From Luteitalea sp. (GTDB taxonomy: Bacteria > Acidobacteriota > Vicinamibacteria > Vicinamibacterales > Vicinamibacteraceae): a stretch of DNA of 50,521 bases. This document shows positions 31,085 through 39,483 of the stretch, piece after piece (positions within the stretch are counted from its first letter, which is position 1; each line of letters opens with the position of its first letter). The stretch covers positions 113,711 through 164,231 of the forward strand of contig WHTZ01000007.1 in NCBI GenBank assembly GCA_009377495.1, given 5' to 3'. Both the position numbers and the translations under genes were made by a program. The notes under the pieces are model-generated. The model did no database searches and was not told where the DNA came from. It saw nothing but the letters and a program-made list of their open reading frames with translations.

Positions 31085-33403
31085 TCACACCTGCGGGTCG
31101 CCCTGTGCGAGACGACGCATTATCATCCGACGAAGTTGCTTCACCAGACGCGCCGCAGGGGCATGCTGGTCTCGCGGAGAACCGATCACTTGGTGGGTCG
31201 TGACAGCGGACAGTCTTCCGAGTTCACTGGCATCCATTCCAAATGCCTCTCTCTTGCTGTCCATGATTTCGTCAGGGTCTGCCTCAAGCGTCGAGCCGTC
31301 GAGAAGAATCAAACGTCGACCATCCGCCTGGAGATTCTTGAAGTGGTCTTTGTCTTCGTTTGAGAATTCGCCTTCAAGTTTGCTGAACACCAGCCACGCA
31401 TCAAGGCGGGCCGCCAAATCGCCCATGCGCACTATCTCGTGAGCGTGCAACGACTGTCGCGTTTTTGCCTCCCCCACCACGATCTCGACTTCATCGCTGA
31501 CTCCGCGCACACAACACATAAAGTCCGCTTCGTGGGACTGAGCGCCGTCGGTGTAATTGAACGACGTGTAGTAGTGCAGGTTCGTCACCCACGTTTTGAT
31601 GTGAAGGATAGCGAGGAGAACGCTCACACACCCCGCCATCTTGCCATCCAACGCGAATAGCCCATCGGAACGATAGTGCCACTTTTCGCCTTCCAGACGC
31701 GGCGTCCTCTGCTCTGTAAAGCACGACTTGCAGGCAAATTGCTCATCGAATTCAGAGATGTGGTACCAATCGTGACGTCCGCACGATTCGCACTTAAACA
31801 TCATGCCTGCACGTATAGCCTTCTTCTCAACCAACCGGTCCAGAATCGTTGAGACGTCTCGCCTGTAGTCACTTGGCCGATGATGACGATGCAAGGTGGC
31901 TCGAATCTCATCGGCAGGAAGAGATCTCCCTCTCTCCAAACGTTCAAGAACTTCTCGGACGCCCCGGTTTCGGAAGAGCCACGCGGCATGAATGCCACCG
32001 AGCTGTGCGATCATGCGTTGCGCCGCAAGACCACTCGAACTAAGAGCATCGAAACGAAACCCTGCATCCTTCAAAACGGCTTTGACAACATCTGCGGTTG
32101 GCACCTGTCGAACAGACGTGTCGCGATGGTCACCCTCTCGATGACACACCAAGCCGGAACGGCTAACTCGGGCCGCGCGCGTCCCATGCCCATGACCGAG
32201 ATGAAATGCCACTAAGCGATCGCATTCGGGACGAAGCCACGGCAAGTGGTACTGGTGGCTGTCATCGTGGTCGGAGTACACGTCTAGCTCACTCGCCCAT
32301 TGCTGGAAGTACGCTGGGCCGTCGAACTCGCACGATGGTGCCGCGCCTAGTAGATGGCCCCAGCCATTTTCAAGGATCGCAACCTGATTTGAGCGTGAGG
32401 CTTCGATCGCGACAGGCCTGATGTCAGGTGGGCGCCCATTAATCCGCATGCCAAACCGGGGGTACCACCCTCGTCTTGTGATCTGAAGACCAGAGACCTC
32501 TGAGGCCCAAAGGCGCACTTCGTCAATCAGCTCGTCAGAGATGCTCCGAGCCTTAATCACCTCGCCGTCGTAGTGCATCGGCATGTTCAGCTTCGTTCGA
32601 GTTGCGAAGGCTCTCACGCCGTTTGCGTATTCGCGGTAAAACGATGCCGGAAGCGGAAATACGATCATTCCCGCTGCACGAAGATTCCAGAAGTCCATTA
32701 CATCGAACAGATTGGCGTGATCCAGTAGGAAGATTGCGACGTTCACAAATGCTGCCTGTCCCAACGCTTGGACTGACAGTGCAGTGAAATCGATCGGGTA
32801 CCAATGCTCGCTGAACTGAAACGCCTCACGGACCGCGGTATCGAAGACGCTTTCGTGCGCACCAAGGCGCTCGCGCATCAGTCGAATTGCGCCCTCCCTC
32901 GAATAGCCGCCGAACTGCGCCGCTACGAACCGCTCGAGGTCAGCGGCGGCAGCGTTGACGATGCGCACCCCCGCATCGGCAGGGCCACCGCGAATTTCGT
33001 CCTTCCAGAACTGATCCAAGAACGGCCAGACTTCAAGGAACACACCAGAGCGCTGTCCGGGTCGGATTTCGTGAGTGAGATCAGCCTCCTTCAGGTGCTG
33101 CCCGCGAAACATGCCGGCGAGAAATGGGGGCAGGGTGTCAGTGCCGAGGGTGACGACAAAGTCTGGGTCGAAATCCTTCAGGGTGCCAAGAATCTCAGTT
33201 TCCGCAGGGTCACCGAACTGTTCTTGCACTCCGACACGCGCCCTGGCGGTCTGATCGAGCACGATGATCGGATGGTAGATGCCGCCCCAGAGTACCGAGC
33301 AGATCTTGGTCGCCTTCAAAAACAGATTCGGGTCTGGTCCAGCAAGCAGGAATGCGAGAGAGGTCGGACGGATCGTCTCACGGAGAAATATTGTCGAAGG
33401 CAT
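31085..33403 (-). CDS. Large uncharacterised protein with zinc ribbon and PD-(D/E)xK-like nuclease end (candidate defence protein)
   Basis: The start at 33403 gives 772 residues. The N-terminal 500 residues (begins STIFLRETIRPTSLAFLLAG, has WGGIYHPIIVLDQ, DFDPDFVVTLGTDTL) match no family I can name; the repeated 'PDFVVTLG' strand pattern suggests a Rossmann-like fold. Around 455-530 there is a winged-helix-like stretch. Residues 538-561 hold a zinc ribbon (C-x2-C ... C-x2-C). Residues 625-647 read HEADFMCCV ... VEIVVGEAKT, an acidic residue followed by E-x-K on a strand, the pattern of PD-(D/E)xK nucleases. The cargo position between att repeats, beside DUF5677 and ParE, fits a defence role; this is inference. 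Confidence 0.7.
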   Translation of the reverse strand: MPSTIFLRETIRPTSLAFLLAGPDPNLFLKATKICSVLWGGIYHPIIVLDQTARARVGVQEQFGDPAETEILGTLKDFDPDFVVTLGTDTLPPFLAGMFRGQHLKEADLTHEIRPGQRSGVFLEVWPFLDQFWKDEIRGGPADAGVRIVNAAAADLERFVAAQFGGYSREGAIRLMRERLGAHESVFDTAVREAFQFSEHWYPIDFTALSVQALGQAAFVNVAIFLLDHANLFDVMDFWNLRAAGMIVFPLPASFYREYANGVRAFATRTKLNMPMHYDGEVIKARSISDELIDEVRLWASEVSGLQITRRGWYPRFGMRINGRPPDIRPVAIEASRSNQVAILENGWGHLLGAAPSCEFDGPAYFQQWASELDVYSDHDDSHQYHLPWLRPECDRLVAFHLGHGHGTRAARVSRSGLVCHREGDHRDTSVRQVPTADVVKAVLKDAGFRFDALSSSGLAAQRMIAQLGGIHAAWLFRNRGVREVLERLERGRSLPADEIRATLHRHHRPSDYRRDVSTILDRLVEKKAIRAGMMFKCESCGRHDWYHISEFDEQFACKSCFTEQRTPRLEGEKWHYRSDGLFALDGKMAGCVSVLLAILHIKTWVTNLHYYTSFNYTDGAQSHEADFMCCVRGVSDEVEIVVGEAKTRQSLHAHEIVRMGDLAARLDAWLVFSKLEGEFSNEDKDHFKNLQADGRRLILLDGSTLEADPDEIMDSKREAFGMDASELGRLSAVTTHQVIGSPRDQHAPAARLVKQLRRMIMRRLAQGDPQV

Positions 33404-33460
33404 GTCGTCAGGCGCGTCGAAATCGCAACACGTGATCGCAGGACTCCACAGGCACCACAC

Positions 33461-34077
33461 TGAAGTCTACTTCGATCGGATCGCCAAGCTGACCCGAACG
33501 ACCATCAGACCTTTGTAACAATGGTGGCCCCGACCCTTCGAGCGATAAGGCCACAGACGACGAAACATTCGCGGAAAGGCGAAAGCGACCGTAAAGTTGT
33601 GATCTAGAGCAGGGATTCCAAGCCCAATGTTCTGGCCGCCAAAGGCACCGATCAATCGGGTGTCAACTCGCGATTGATCGCGACAAGTCGCCCAGCGTCG
33701 ATCGAGCCGCGGCTGTGACCGCACACTACCGACACAGTTCCCGCTCAGCCTGAGTCCACCGGAGGCGGGATGCATGGTGGGTGCTTCGAGCACCCACGTG
33801 GCAGTCTCAAGAACCCACGTGGCCCAAACGCGCCTGTTTTCGCGTCGTGGCTGGGCGAAGATCGCGGCGAAAATCGTAGCCGTTGCACCCGAGCGGAAGG
33901 CTATCTTTCTAAACTATTGATTCGTGATCTCTCACACCGGAACGTCCCTTCATGAATCACGGGCGCCAGATCGAACGAATCGTCGCCGGCGCACCCTTCG
34001 CCGCTGTAAACTGCCGCTCGAGGACGTGCCGGTGACTCGGTACACGGCGACCGGGCGCGGGCCGTAGAGTGTCAAAA
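33461..34077. other. Intergenic region with a probable decayed cassette boundary
   Basis: No gene is visible in these ~600 bp. At 33791-33930 two cacccacgtggc-type motifs 22 bp apart are followed by gcgcctgttttcgcg, gggcgaaga and taaactattga, resembling the leader elements at 38111 and 40669 and the DNA left of tRNA-Ser. No tRNA-Ser repeat follows. It may be an old boundary that lost its att core. Confidence 0.45.
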
Positions 34078-35862
34078 ATGAGCTTCGTAAAGGTTTCTGC
34101 GACGTTGGGGGTGACGGCCGCCGACCTGCAGGCGTTCAATGACAGGTCGATGAACCCCGAAACGATGAAAACCGACGTCCGCGTGGCCGGGGAGCGCGCC
34201 GCCGGCTTGCTGGCTGGCATTGAGGACACCAGCGAAATCATGGGGGCGATGGTCTACATGTACGACCTGACCCAGGACCGGATCTATCTCGACCATCTGC
34301 GTGAAATGTCCCGCGAGGTTCTCATGAACCGGGACGACCACCGCGGCGCCCCTGTGGACGCGTTCACCGGCCGAGTCATGCCGGCCTGGGGGAAGAGCAC
34401 CGTTTCGTTCGGCTCCCTGCATCACGCGAACATCTTCGACGCCGGCCTCTGGTGCTACCCGATCGCGGCATTCGCCCGAATCGTAGGAGAGACTCAGAAC
34501 CTCGAACTGCGGACGCTCTATGAAGAGGACGCCGTCCTGTTCGCTAACGCCGTGGCGGAGACTCTGTTCGCTTTCACGGCGTACCTGCGCATTCGTCCGG
34601 CCGGCATCAAACGCTTCGTGCACCCGGAGCAGTATCGCACCTTGCTGACCGCGGCCCAGTGCGACGCGGCGTATCAGGAAGCGGTGAATGGAAACGGTCC
34701 GGAGGGAGGAATCATCGGGGAACCGGGCGGACTGAGTCGGCTCAACGTCTTCCGCGGACTCTGCAAGAGTGCTCACAGCGTTGCGGACCGTCCCCTCCCG
34801 CACAACAAAGCCCACGCATTTGAAATGGCGATGATCGAAGCGTGGCGCGCCGTTGACAGCCCTTTCCACCGGGAACGCGTGAGCGGCAACTTTGTTGTTG
34901 ACTGGGCCCGGGGCAGCGTTCCACGTGACATCCAATCGACGTATCGCTGGTTCGAAACCAATCTGCGGAGGGGCGGGACGTCGGCCGCGTTCCCGGAGGG
35001 GTGGCTGGTGTGGAACTACGCCGATGACGTCCCGAAAATCGGGGTCGAGGACACCAGCCACGGAAACCTCTCGATGCGCTATGTCGGGGTGCTGCACAGG
35101 AGCCTCGAACGCGTCAACGCCGCGCTCGTTGCCGCGGGCCAGGAGCCAATCGACTTGAGCCTGACGCGACGACAACTGGCGAACACGTTTCTCGCCAAGA
35201 TCGGAACCGGGCGGGACCTGGCGCACGAGGTGGATGGTAGGTCCAACGACCGTCCGCAGGACTATTACAACCGGACCTGCGCCGGCTGGCTGGACCTGGC
35301 GCAGGTCGATGTCAGGATCTACAAGAAATGCCATGAGGTTGCGTTGCGCGTCGTCGAAGTCGAGGAAGAGAGCGGCGTCGAGAGGAGGCAGAAATACCTG
35401 ACTCCCCTCATCCATGCGTCGTTGCTTTTCAACAAGCCGCGTGGCGGCCCGCCGACAACAGTACCCAACGTCATCCACAAGACCCGGGAGCAGGCCGCAC
35501 TTGAGATCAGGGCCGCTGGTCTCCTGCCGAGTTTCACAGGGCAAGCAGGGAGCGACGCCTGGGTGGAAGTTCAGAACCCACAGCCAGGTGAGGTGATTGA
35601 CAGCGGAAACGTGGTGTTGTGTGACACACGAGGGGGACCCATACCAGGGCCGAACCAGACCAGAGTGCCCAACGTCAAGGACCTTATGAAGGAGGAGGCC
35701 GCGGCCGCGATCACGAGCGTGGGCCTGGTGCCAACATTCACAGGGGGCGGCAAATGGGTCGGACGTCAATCGCCTCTCGCAGACGAGGTCGTGAACCGCG
35801 GCAGCAAGGTGAGGTGCACACTGAGGGGCGGGCGACCACCAGAAGAAAAAGAAGAGCCATGA
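34078..35862 (+). CDS. Cytoplasmic-type helical (toroid-like) protein with two C-terminal PASTA domains
   Basis: This protein has 594 residues. Residues 1-450 are helical with YMYDLTQDRIYLDHLREMSR, HHANIFDAGLWCYPIAAFAR and TSHGNLSMRYVGVLHRSLER, reminiscent of alpha/alpha-toroid glycoside hydrolase or lyase folds; no family is assigned. Residues about 460-520 (VPNVIHKTREQAALEIRAAG, QNPQPGEVIDSG) and 529-584 (VPNVKDLMKEEAAAAITSVG, QSPLADEVVNRG) are two PASTA domains, which bind beta-lactams or muropeptides in Ser/Thr kinases and PBPs. There is no signal peptide or membrane helix. PASTA outside a kinase or PBP is rare. A GTG 9 nt upstream is an alternative start. Confidence 0.75.
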   Translation: MSFVKVSATLGVTAADLQAFNDRSMNPETMKTDVRVAGERAAGLLAGIEDTSEIMGAMVYMYDLTQDRIYLDHLREMSREVLMNRDDHRGAPVDAFTGRVMPAWGKSTVSFGSLHHANIFDAGLWCYPIAAFARIVGETQNLELRTLYEEDAVLFANAVAETLFAFTAYLRIRPAGIKRFVHPEQYRTLLTAAQCDAAYQEAVNGNGPEGGIIGEPGGLSRLNVFRGLCKSAHSVADRPLPHNKAHAFEMAMIEAWRAVDSPFHRERVSGNFVVDWARGSVPRDIQSTYRWFETNLRRGGTSAAFPEGWLVWNYADDVPKIGVEDTSHGNLSMRYVGVLHRSLERVNAALVAAGQEPIDLSLTRRQLANTFLAKIGTGRDLAHEVDGRSNDRPQDYYNRTCAGWLDLAQVDVRIYKKCHEVALRVVEVEEESGVERRQKYLTPLIHASLLFNKPRGGPPTTVPNVIHKTREQAALEIRAAGLLPSFTGQAGSDAWVEVQNPQPGEVIDSGNVVLCDTRGGPIPGPNQTRVPNVKDLMKEEAAAAITSVGLVPTFTGGGKWVGRQSPLADEVVNRGSKVRCTLRGGRPPEEKEEP

Positions 35863-36029
35863 CCTCCTCGACGAGAGCCGGACCAATGGGCAATCCGGGA
35901 AAGAACGGTCTTCAGCCTCTTCGAGGCACCCCTATTTTCTCGAACCTCGACGCCCGGTCATCAGGGCGTCAGTCCTTGCACACGTGTTGATCTCGTAGAC
36001 GTGCTCAGTAGATCATGAGGGTAACCGGC

Positions 36030-36986
36030 TCAGCTGGTCTGGAGCGGCAGCCACTGCCGATATACAGACGCCACGGCCTCGGCAATCGGCTGCCAGAATC
36101 CCTCACGAGCCTCGAGCGACTGTTCGATCTGCACGCCATTCGCGCCGTTGGCGCTAATCCTGTTGACGATGTTGCGCGGGTTGTCGCCGTCGTACTCCTC
36201 AGACGCCCTTGCGACACGGACCTCGATGCCCGAACCGGTCAGTGCGCACTCCAATGCGGCGGCAATCTCCTGCTTGAATGACCCCAGTGCCGTGCCGCCG
36301 ACGAGCACGTCGGCCTCGGAGAACCCGTGAAACGACACCGCCTGGGCGAATCCCCGACCCACAATCGCGTTCAGCAACGGGAAGCTCGCTTCATGAATAT
36401 CTGTTGACGTGACGTGCCAGCGCTCGAAGGCGCCGCCGCCGGTGTTAAAGCCTTTACAGCACCACACGCTCGCGCGATCGCACCCGAGAATCGCCGCCAC
36501 CCGTTCGGCCTGCTGATCGGTCTGGCGTTCGATGGCGCCTCCGTGGGGCGCAAGCGCCACGAGGCCCGCCTGTCGCCCGTTGTCATCGAGCCGCTCGACG
36601 AACTCCGAGTGTTCTCGTGCCTCGGCGTCTGAAAACGTGGGATGCGGCACCTGCGTGTCGACGCTGGCGTCGAACGCCTCGCTGGTGCCGAGCCGCTGCC
36701 GCGCCGTGAGGGCCATGCGAATGGTTGCGTCGACGGCCTCCTGCCGCGTTTCGGAGACGGTGTACAAGGCCAACTGACCGGAGTCCCTCGTCACACGCAA
36801 CTGAGTCCCGACCACGAGCCCAATCGACGCGAGCCGTTGGGGATCGAGCGAGCAATGCTCCGCCCGCCCAAGAAGTGTCGACTGCGAACTAAATGCCTTC
36901 CTGATCGCGCCATCGAATGTCGCGCGCGTCGCATTCGACGCGCCGCCCTGCGCGTTCGCAGACGCCTGCCGTGCATCCTGTTCCAT
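36030..36986 (-). CDS. Poly-gamma-glutamate hydrolase family protein (YjqB/DUF867-like)
   Basis: This 318-residue protein has the family's zinc-binding motifs in the second half: LVALAPHGGAIERQTDQQAE (H, E), VWCCKGFNTGGGAFERWHVT, and AVSFHGFSEADVLVGGTALG (H), with the C-terminal NIVNRISANGANGVQIEQSL. The fold is carboxypeptidase-like; phage members remove the poly-gamma-glutamate capsule. An N-terminal extension of about 90 residues precedes the catalytic part. The start is ATG at 36986; upstream sequence is unrelated. It is convergent with the PASTA gene. No export signal is seen. Confidence 0.85.
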   Translation of the reverse strand: MEQDARQASANAQGGASNATRATFDGAIRKAFSSQSTLLGRAEHCSLDPQRLASIGLVVGTQLRVTRDSGQLALYTVSETRQEAVDATIRMALTARQRLGTSEAFDASVDTQVPHPTFSDAEAREHSEFVERLDDNGRQAGLVALAPHGGAIERQTDQQAERVAAILGCDRASVWCCKGFNTGGGAFERWHVTSTDIHEASFPLLNAIVGRGFAQAVSFHGFSEADVLVGGTALGSFKQEIAAALECALTGSGIEVRVARASEEYDGDNPRNIVNRISANGANGVQIEQSLEAREGFWQPIAEAVASVYRQWLPLQTS

Positions 36987-37255
36987 GGCAGTTCTCCGCG
37001 CTGTTGTGGTTTGAGGTGAGGTGATCAACCGATCCTCGGTTGTCACCGCTACTCCCCGTCGACGTGCGGTCCATAGAATACGCTCGTTCAGCTCCGGGGA
37101 TGCCGAGATCCTCGTCCGACGCCCACGAGCGCCCAGTCCAGTCCGCCGAAGAGACGGCGCCCCGCCGGAAGAAGGTCCAGTCGGCACGCTAATAGATGGC
37201 CACAGTGTTCGTGCGTTTTCGGGGATGAGGGAAGAAGGCGAAGACGTTCTTCTTC

Positions 37256-37681
37256 ATGGAGGGCCATACCGTCACGAACATCCTGACGATCATGGAGAAG
37301 CTCGATAAAGATCTCGATACCCCGTTCCTTGGCTTCTACGAGGGGCTCTCAGAACACTCGCATCCGAACGCACACGGCATGGCCCTGACGTACATCCAAA
37401 CGCATAAAGCGTGCGTGACGACCTACACCGACCAGAACCTTGGTAGGCGGGACGTGTCCATGAGCCTAGCGATAAGCGCCCTCGCGAGCGCGCTTCAGAT
37501 TGCCGACACGGCAAATCGACAATGCGACGAGGATCGGAACGCGTTCATTCTCCTAGCGGAGAAGCGGATTCATGAAGCGGGCACCTGGCCGGCGGACATT
37601 CCGTATCCGATTCCTCGACGAAGCGACGGATCGTTTCCAACAACGATTCGAAACGAGTCGTCTGACACTCCCATGCCGTAA
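37256..37681 (+). pseudogene. Hypothetical protein, probably 5'-truncated
   Basis: The frame reads TVTNILTIMEKLDKDLDTPF, LGFYEGLSEHSHPNAHGMAL and LAISALASALQIADTANRQC. The 'YxGLSEHSHPNxxG' motif is similar to the C-terminal part of helical DUF5677-like proteins ('LSEFxHPN'). No Shine-Dalgarno precedes the ATG, and a plausible upstream continuation (GKKAKTFFF) is closed by a TGA at about 37231. I think this is the remaining end of a longer gene. Confidence 0.45.
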
Positions 37682-38110
37682 GAGTCGCCAGCCCTGCACG
37701 AGCGGGGCTCGTTGCACTCTCCTTGTCGAGTCTTGACCGCGCGCGACCCAGCTGGCCCCTCTTACTCTGTCGCGTCGACGGTTTCTATCCGCATTGCAAA
37801 ACGGCCCGCGATACCGTCTCTCGGCTCGACGAAGAGCCTCATGTGAGTCCGACTGCTCGAAGGAGATCGCGGCAGAAATCTCACTCCAAGGGTCGTCTGA
37901 CTGCGCGGCGCGACGAACCTGTGCGCGGCCGTACGACCGGATGCGGGGGTTAGAGCACGAGGGGGCTGACGCGCCTCGACACACAGTTCGCGTAGCCCGA
38001 CCCGCTCGCGTGGCCGAGACCTGCGGGAAAGGCTCTTGGAAGGTCGGTATTCAGCTCTTGAGGCTGTGACCAGCGGGGCCCACCAACGCTGCCACACGGG
38101 TGCACGCGCG
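37682..38110. other. No recognisable gene
   Basis: About 430 bp. Arg/Ser-rich frames occur on both strands without family motifs. It ends at the 128-bp leader element of att copy 4. Confidence 0.4.
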
Positions 38111-38238
38111 CACCCACGTGGCTAACTTCGCGCGATTTTCAATAAGTTAGGGGCTAAAATCCAGGGCGAAGAAAAGACGCGTTGCACCCGGAGAACCCAC
38201 GTAGCCAGCTAAGTTATTGAAAAAAAAGAAGCTCGAGT
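38111..38238. repeat. 128-bp leader element preceding att copy 4
   Basis: It is the same length as 40669-40796 and differs at about 27 of 128 positions by my count (79% identity). Shared blocks are cacccacgtggc, attttcaataagttag, agggcgaagaaaagacgc, agaacccacg and agccagctaa, ending in an A-rich run directly before the tRNA repeat. Confidence 0.8.
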
Positions 38239-38260
38239 TGGCGGAGAGGGTGGGGATTCG
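38239..38260 (-). repeat. tRNA-Ser 3'-end repeat (att-like), copy 4
   Basis: It matches the tRNA-Ser 3' end with one extra G in the G-run, continuing through aaccc. The class-1 module follows (palindrome at 38283-38297 with one base changed, then atgcc/gtgcc repeats and gcgccttgcaccg to about 38365), very similar to copy 2b. Confidence 0.85.
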
Positions 38261-38282
38261 AACCCGACACGACCGTTTAGAT

Positions 38283-38297
38283 TCTGTAAGTTACACA
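38283..38297. repeat. 15-bp palindrome of att module, copy 4 (one mismatch)
   Basis: TCTGTAA-g-TTACACA: one arm base differs from the perfect palindrome. The offset is 44 bp because of the extra G in the repeat. Confidence 0.65.
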
Positions 38298-38599
38298 TTC
38301 TACAATGCCAGGATTGCCGTAAATGCCAGCGATGCCGTGGCGCCTTGCACCGGATTGCACCGAGGCGGTCGAGCTGCGGTGGTCCGCCTTGGCGGGTCAC
38401 CGCGAGGGTCCGTGCCGCGATGGGACGTGCTTTCACTTCATCAACGCTCCTCCACCAATGGTTGCGTCGCTCAGATCGGACGGGCTATCAGCCGGCTATT
38501 GCGTAGCCGTACGTACACCGGCTACGTTGTGTATGTATAGGGAGAGACACATGGGCACTCCGACAGTCCGACGCGTGGGACGACCCAAGACGCGACAAG

Positions 38600-38812
38600 A
38601 TGCGCTTGAAACGCAAGAACTACCGCCTGCAGCAGTCCAAGCTGGACGCCGCGCGCCGCGTGCTCGGCACGACGACGGAGACCGAGACGATCGAGCGTGC
38701 TCTGGATCTCGTCGTCTTTGGTGAGCGCCTGGCATCTGGGACGACGCGCGCGCGTGGACGCGCCTGGAACGACGTCGGCGGCGAGATGGACCGGATCGCA
38801 CCGGGGGCGTAG
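38600..38812 (+). CDS. VapB-like antitoxin (possibly frameshifted at its 5' end)
   Basis: This 70-residue frame reads MRLKRKNYRLQQSKLDAARR, TTTETETIERALDLVVF and SGTTRARGRAWNDV, a ribbon-helix-helix antitoxin of the type paired with PIN toxins. The toxin GTG follows immediately. There is no Shine-Dalgarno at 38600. In another frame just upstream, an ATG at 38551 gives GTPTVRRVGRPKTRQ, which looks like the natural N-terminus of this family, so a one-base indel near 38595 may have split the gene. Confidence 0.6.
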   Translation: MRLKRKNYRLQQSKLDAARRVLGTTTETETIERALDLVVFGERLASGTTRARGRAWNDVGGEMDRIAPGA

Positions 38813-39160
38813 GTGCCGAAATACGTGGTCGACACGAACGTGTACGTCGAGGCGATCACGACAGATGAGGGTAATGCGGCGCTTGCGGCGTTTCAGCGGC
38901 GTTGCGTGCCGCTTCTGTTCCAACACTCGACGATTGCCCAGGAGATTCTCGCCGGTGCCCGAGACGAGGCAGACTACCGGGAGTACCGCGAGGACTGGGT
39001 TGCCCCGTTCGAGGATCTCCGGCGCGTCATTACCCCCAGCCATACGACCTGGACGCGGGCGGCGCTCATTGTCGCTCGACTGCTTCACCAACAGTTGAGG
39101 CGTCGATCCCACGCGCACGCAGGCCGCGCACGACCGCGTTCGGTATGTGTTCGTCGGTGA
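38813..39160 (+). pseudogene. VapC-like PIN toxin, 3'-truncated
   Basis: From the GTG the frame reads PKYVVDTNVYVEAIT (first PIN aspartate), FQRRCVPLLFQHSTIAQEIL and PFEDLRRVITPSHTTWTRAA then LIVARLLHQQ, and then loses similarity at about 39090. The final PIN part with the other catalytic acidic residues (normally a D-x-x-I-A-A region and V-T-D-N) is missing. The remaining frame reads the reverse strand of a DUF5615 gene. The nuclease cannot be active. Confidence 0.65.
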
Positions 39161-39179
39161 GAAAACTAGGCCTCGCCAC
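39066..39179 (-). pseudogene. DUF5615 PIN-like toxin, N-terminal fragment
   Basis: A GTG at 39179 overlaps the end of DUF433 copy B and gives RPSFLTDEHIPNAVVRGLRA then RGIDASTVGEA, the start of a DUF5615 toxin (first acidic motif FLTDEHIP). After about 32 residues it enters the reverse strand of the VapC fragment and stops at 39066. Full-length proteins have about 110 residues. It is the natural toxin partner of DUF433, now destroyed. Confidence 0.65.
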
Positions 39180-39483
39180 GCAGCGTGCGGAGCTTCTGGT
39201 CCCGCAGGGAGGGCGTGCGTGCGCGGAGCGCCTCGGCGAAGGCGCGGTCCTCCGTCATACGCGCGTCGATCTCCTCGCGGTGGTCGAAGTAGTAGGCCAA
39301 CGCCGCGTACACGTCGGCGAGGGTGAGGTCGTACTCGGCAGCGATTTCATCCGCGCTCTTCCCGAGCCGTTCGTGCCAAATCGCGATGTCCTGCACGGTG
39401 ATGCGACGACCACGGATACGAGGCTTGCCGCCGGCAGTGTCCAACGTCAACTGGATGTGGTCGTCCAACGCTTTGCTCGACAT
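39166..39483 (-). CDS. DUF433 antitoxin, copy B
   Basis: This complete 105-residue protein has a winged HTH-like DUF433 domain (GGKPRIRGRRITVQDIAIWH, SADEIAAEYDLTLADVYAAL, FDHREEIDARMTEDRAF) and a natural C-terminus RTPSLRDQKLRTLRGEA. Its stop overlaps the start of the DUF5615 toxin remnant, the normal operon order. With the toxin truncated the antitoxin is an orphan. The first ~93 residues are nearly identical to copy A at 17553. Confidence 0.85.
   Translation of the reverse strand: MSSKALDDHIQLTLDTAGGKPRIRGRRITVQDIAIWHERLGKSADEIAAEYDLTLADVYAALAYYFDHREEIDARMTEDRAFAEALRARTPSLRDQKLRTLRGEA

Noticed and set aside
34072..35886. 604-codon minus-strand frame opposite the PASTA gene
   Set aside because: It is antisense to an ORF with two recognisable PASTA domains; its own translation is His/Arg/Val-rich with no domain. 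High-GC antisense frames are common here.
37762..38097. 111-codon minus-strand frame left of the att copy 4 leader
   Set aside because: Arg/Ser-rich, no domain and no ribosome site; treated as non-coding.
38209..38436. Conserved peptide GAIRCKAPRHRWHLRQ encoded by att modules at three copies
   Set aside because: Conservation is explained by the DNA repeat (gcc-spaced units); the frames break at copy 1, so I treat it as a site and not as a gene.
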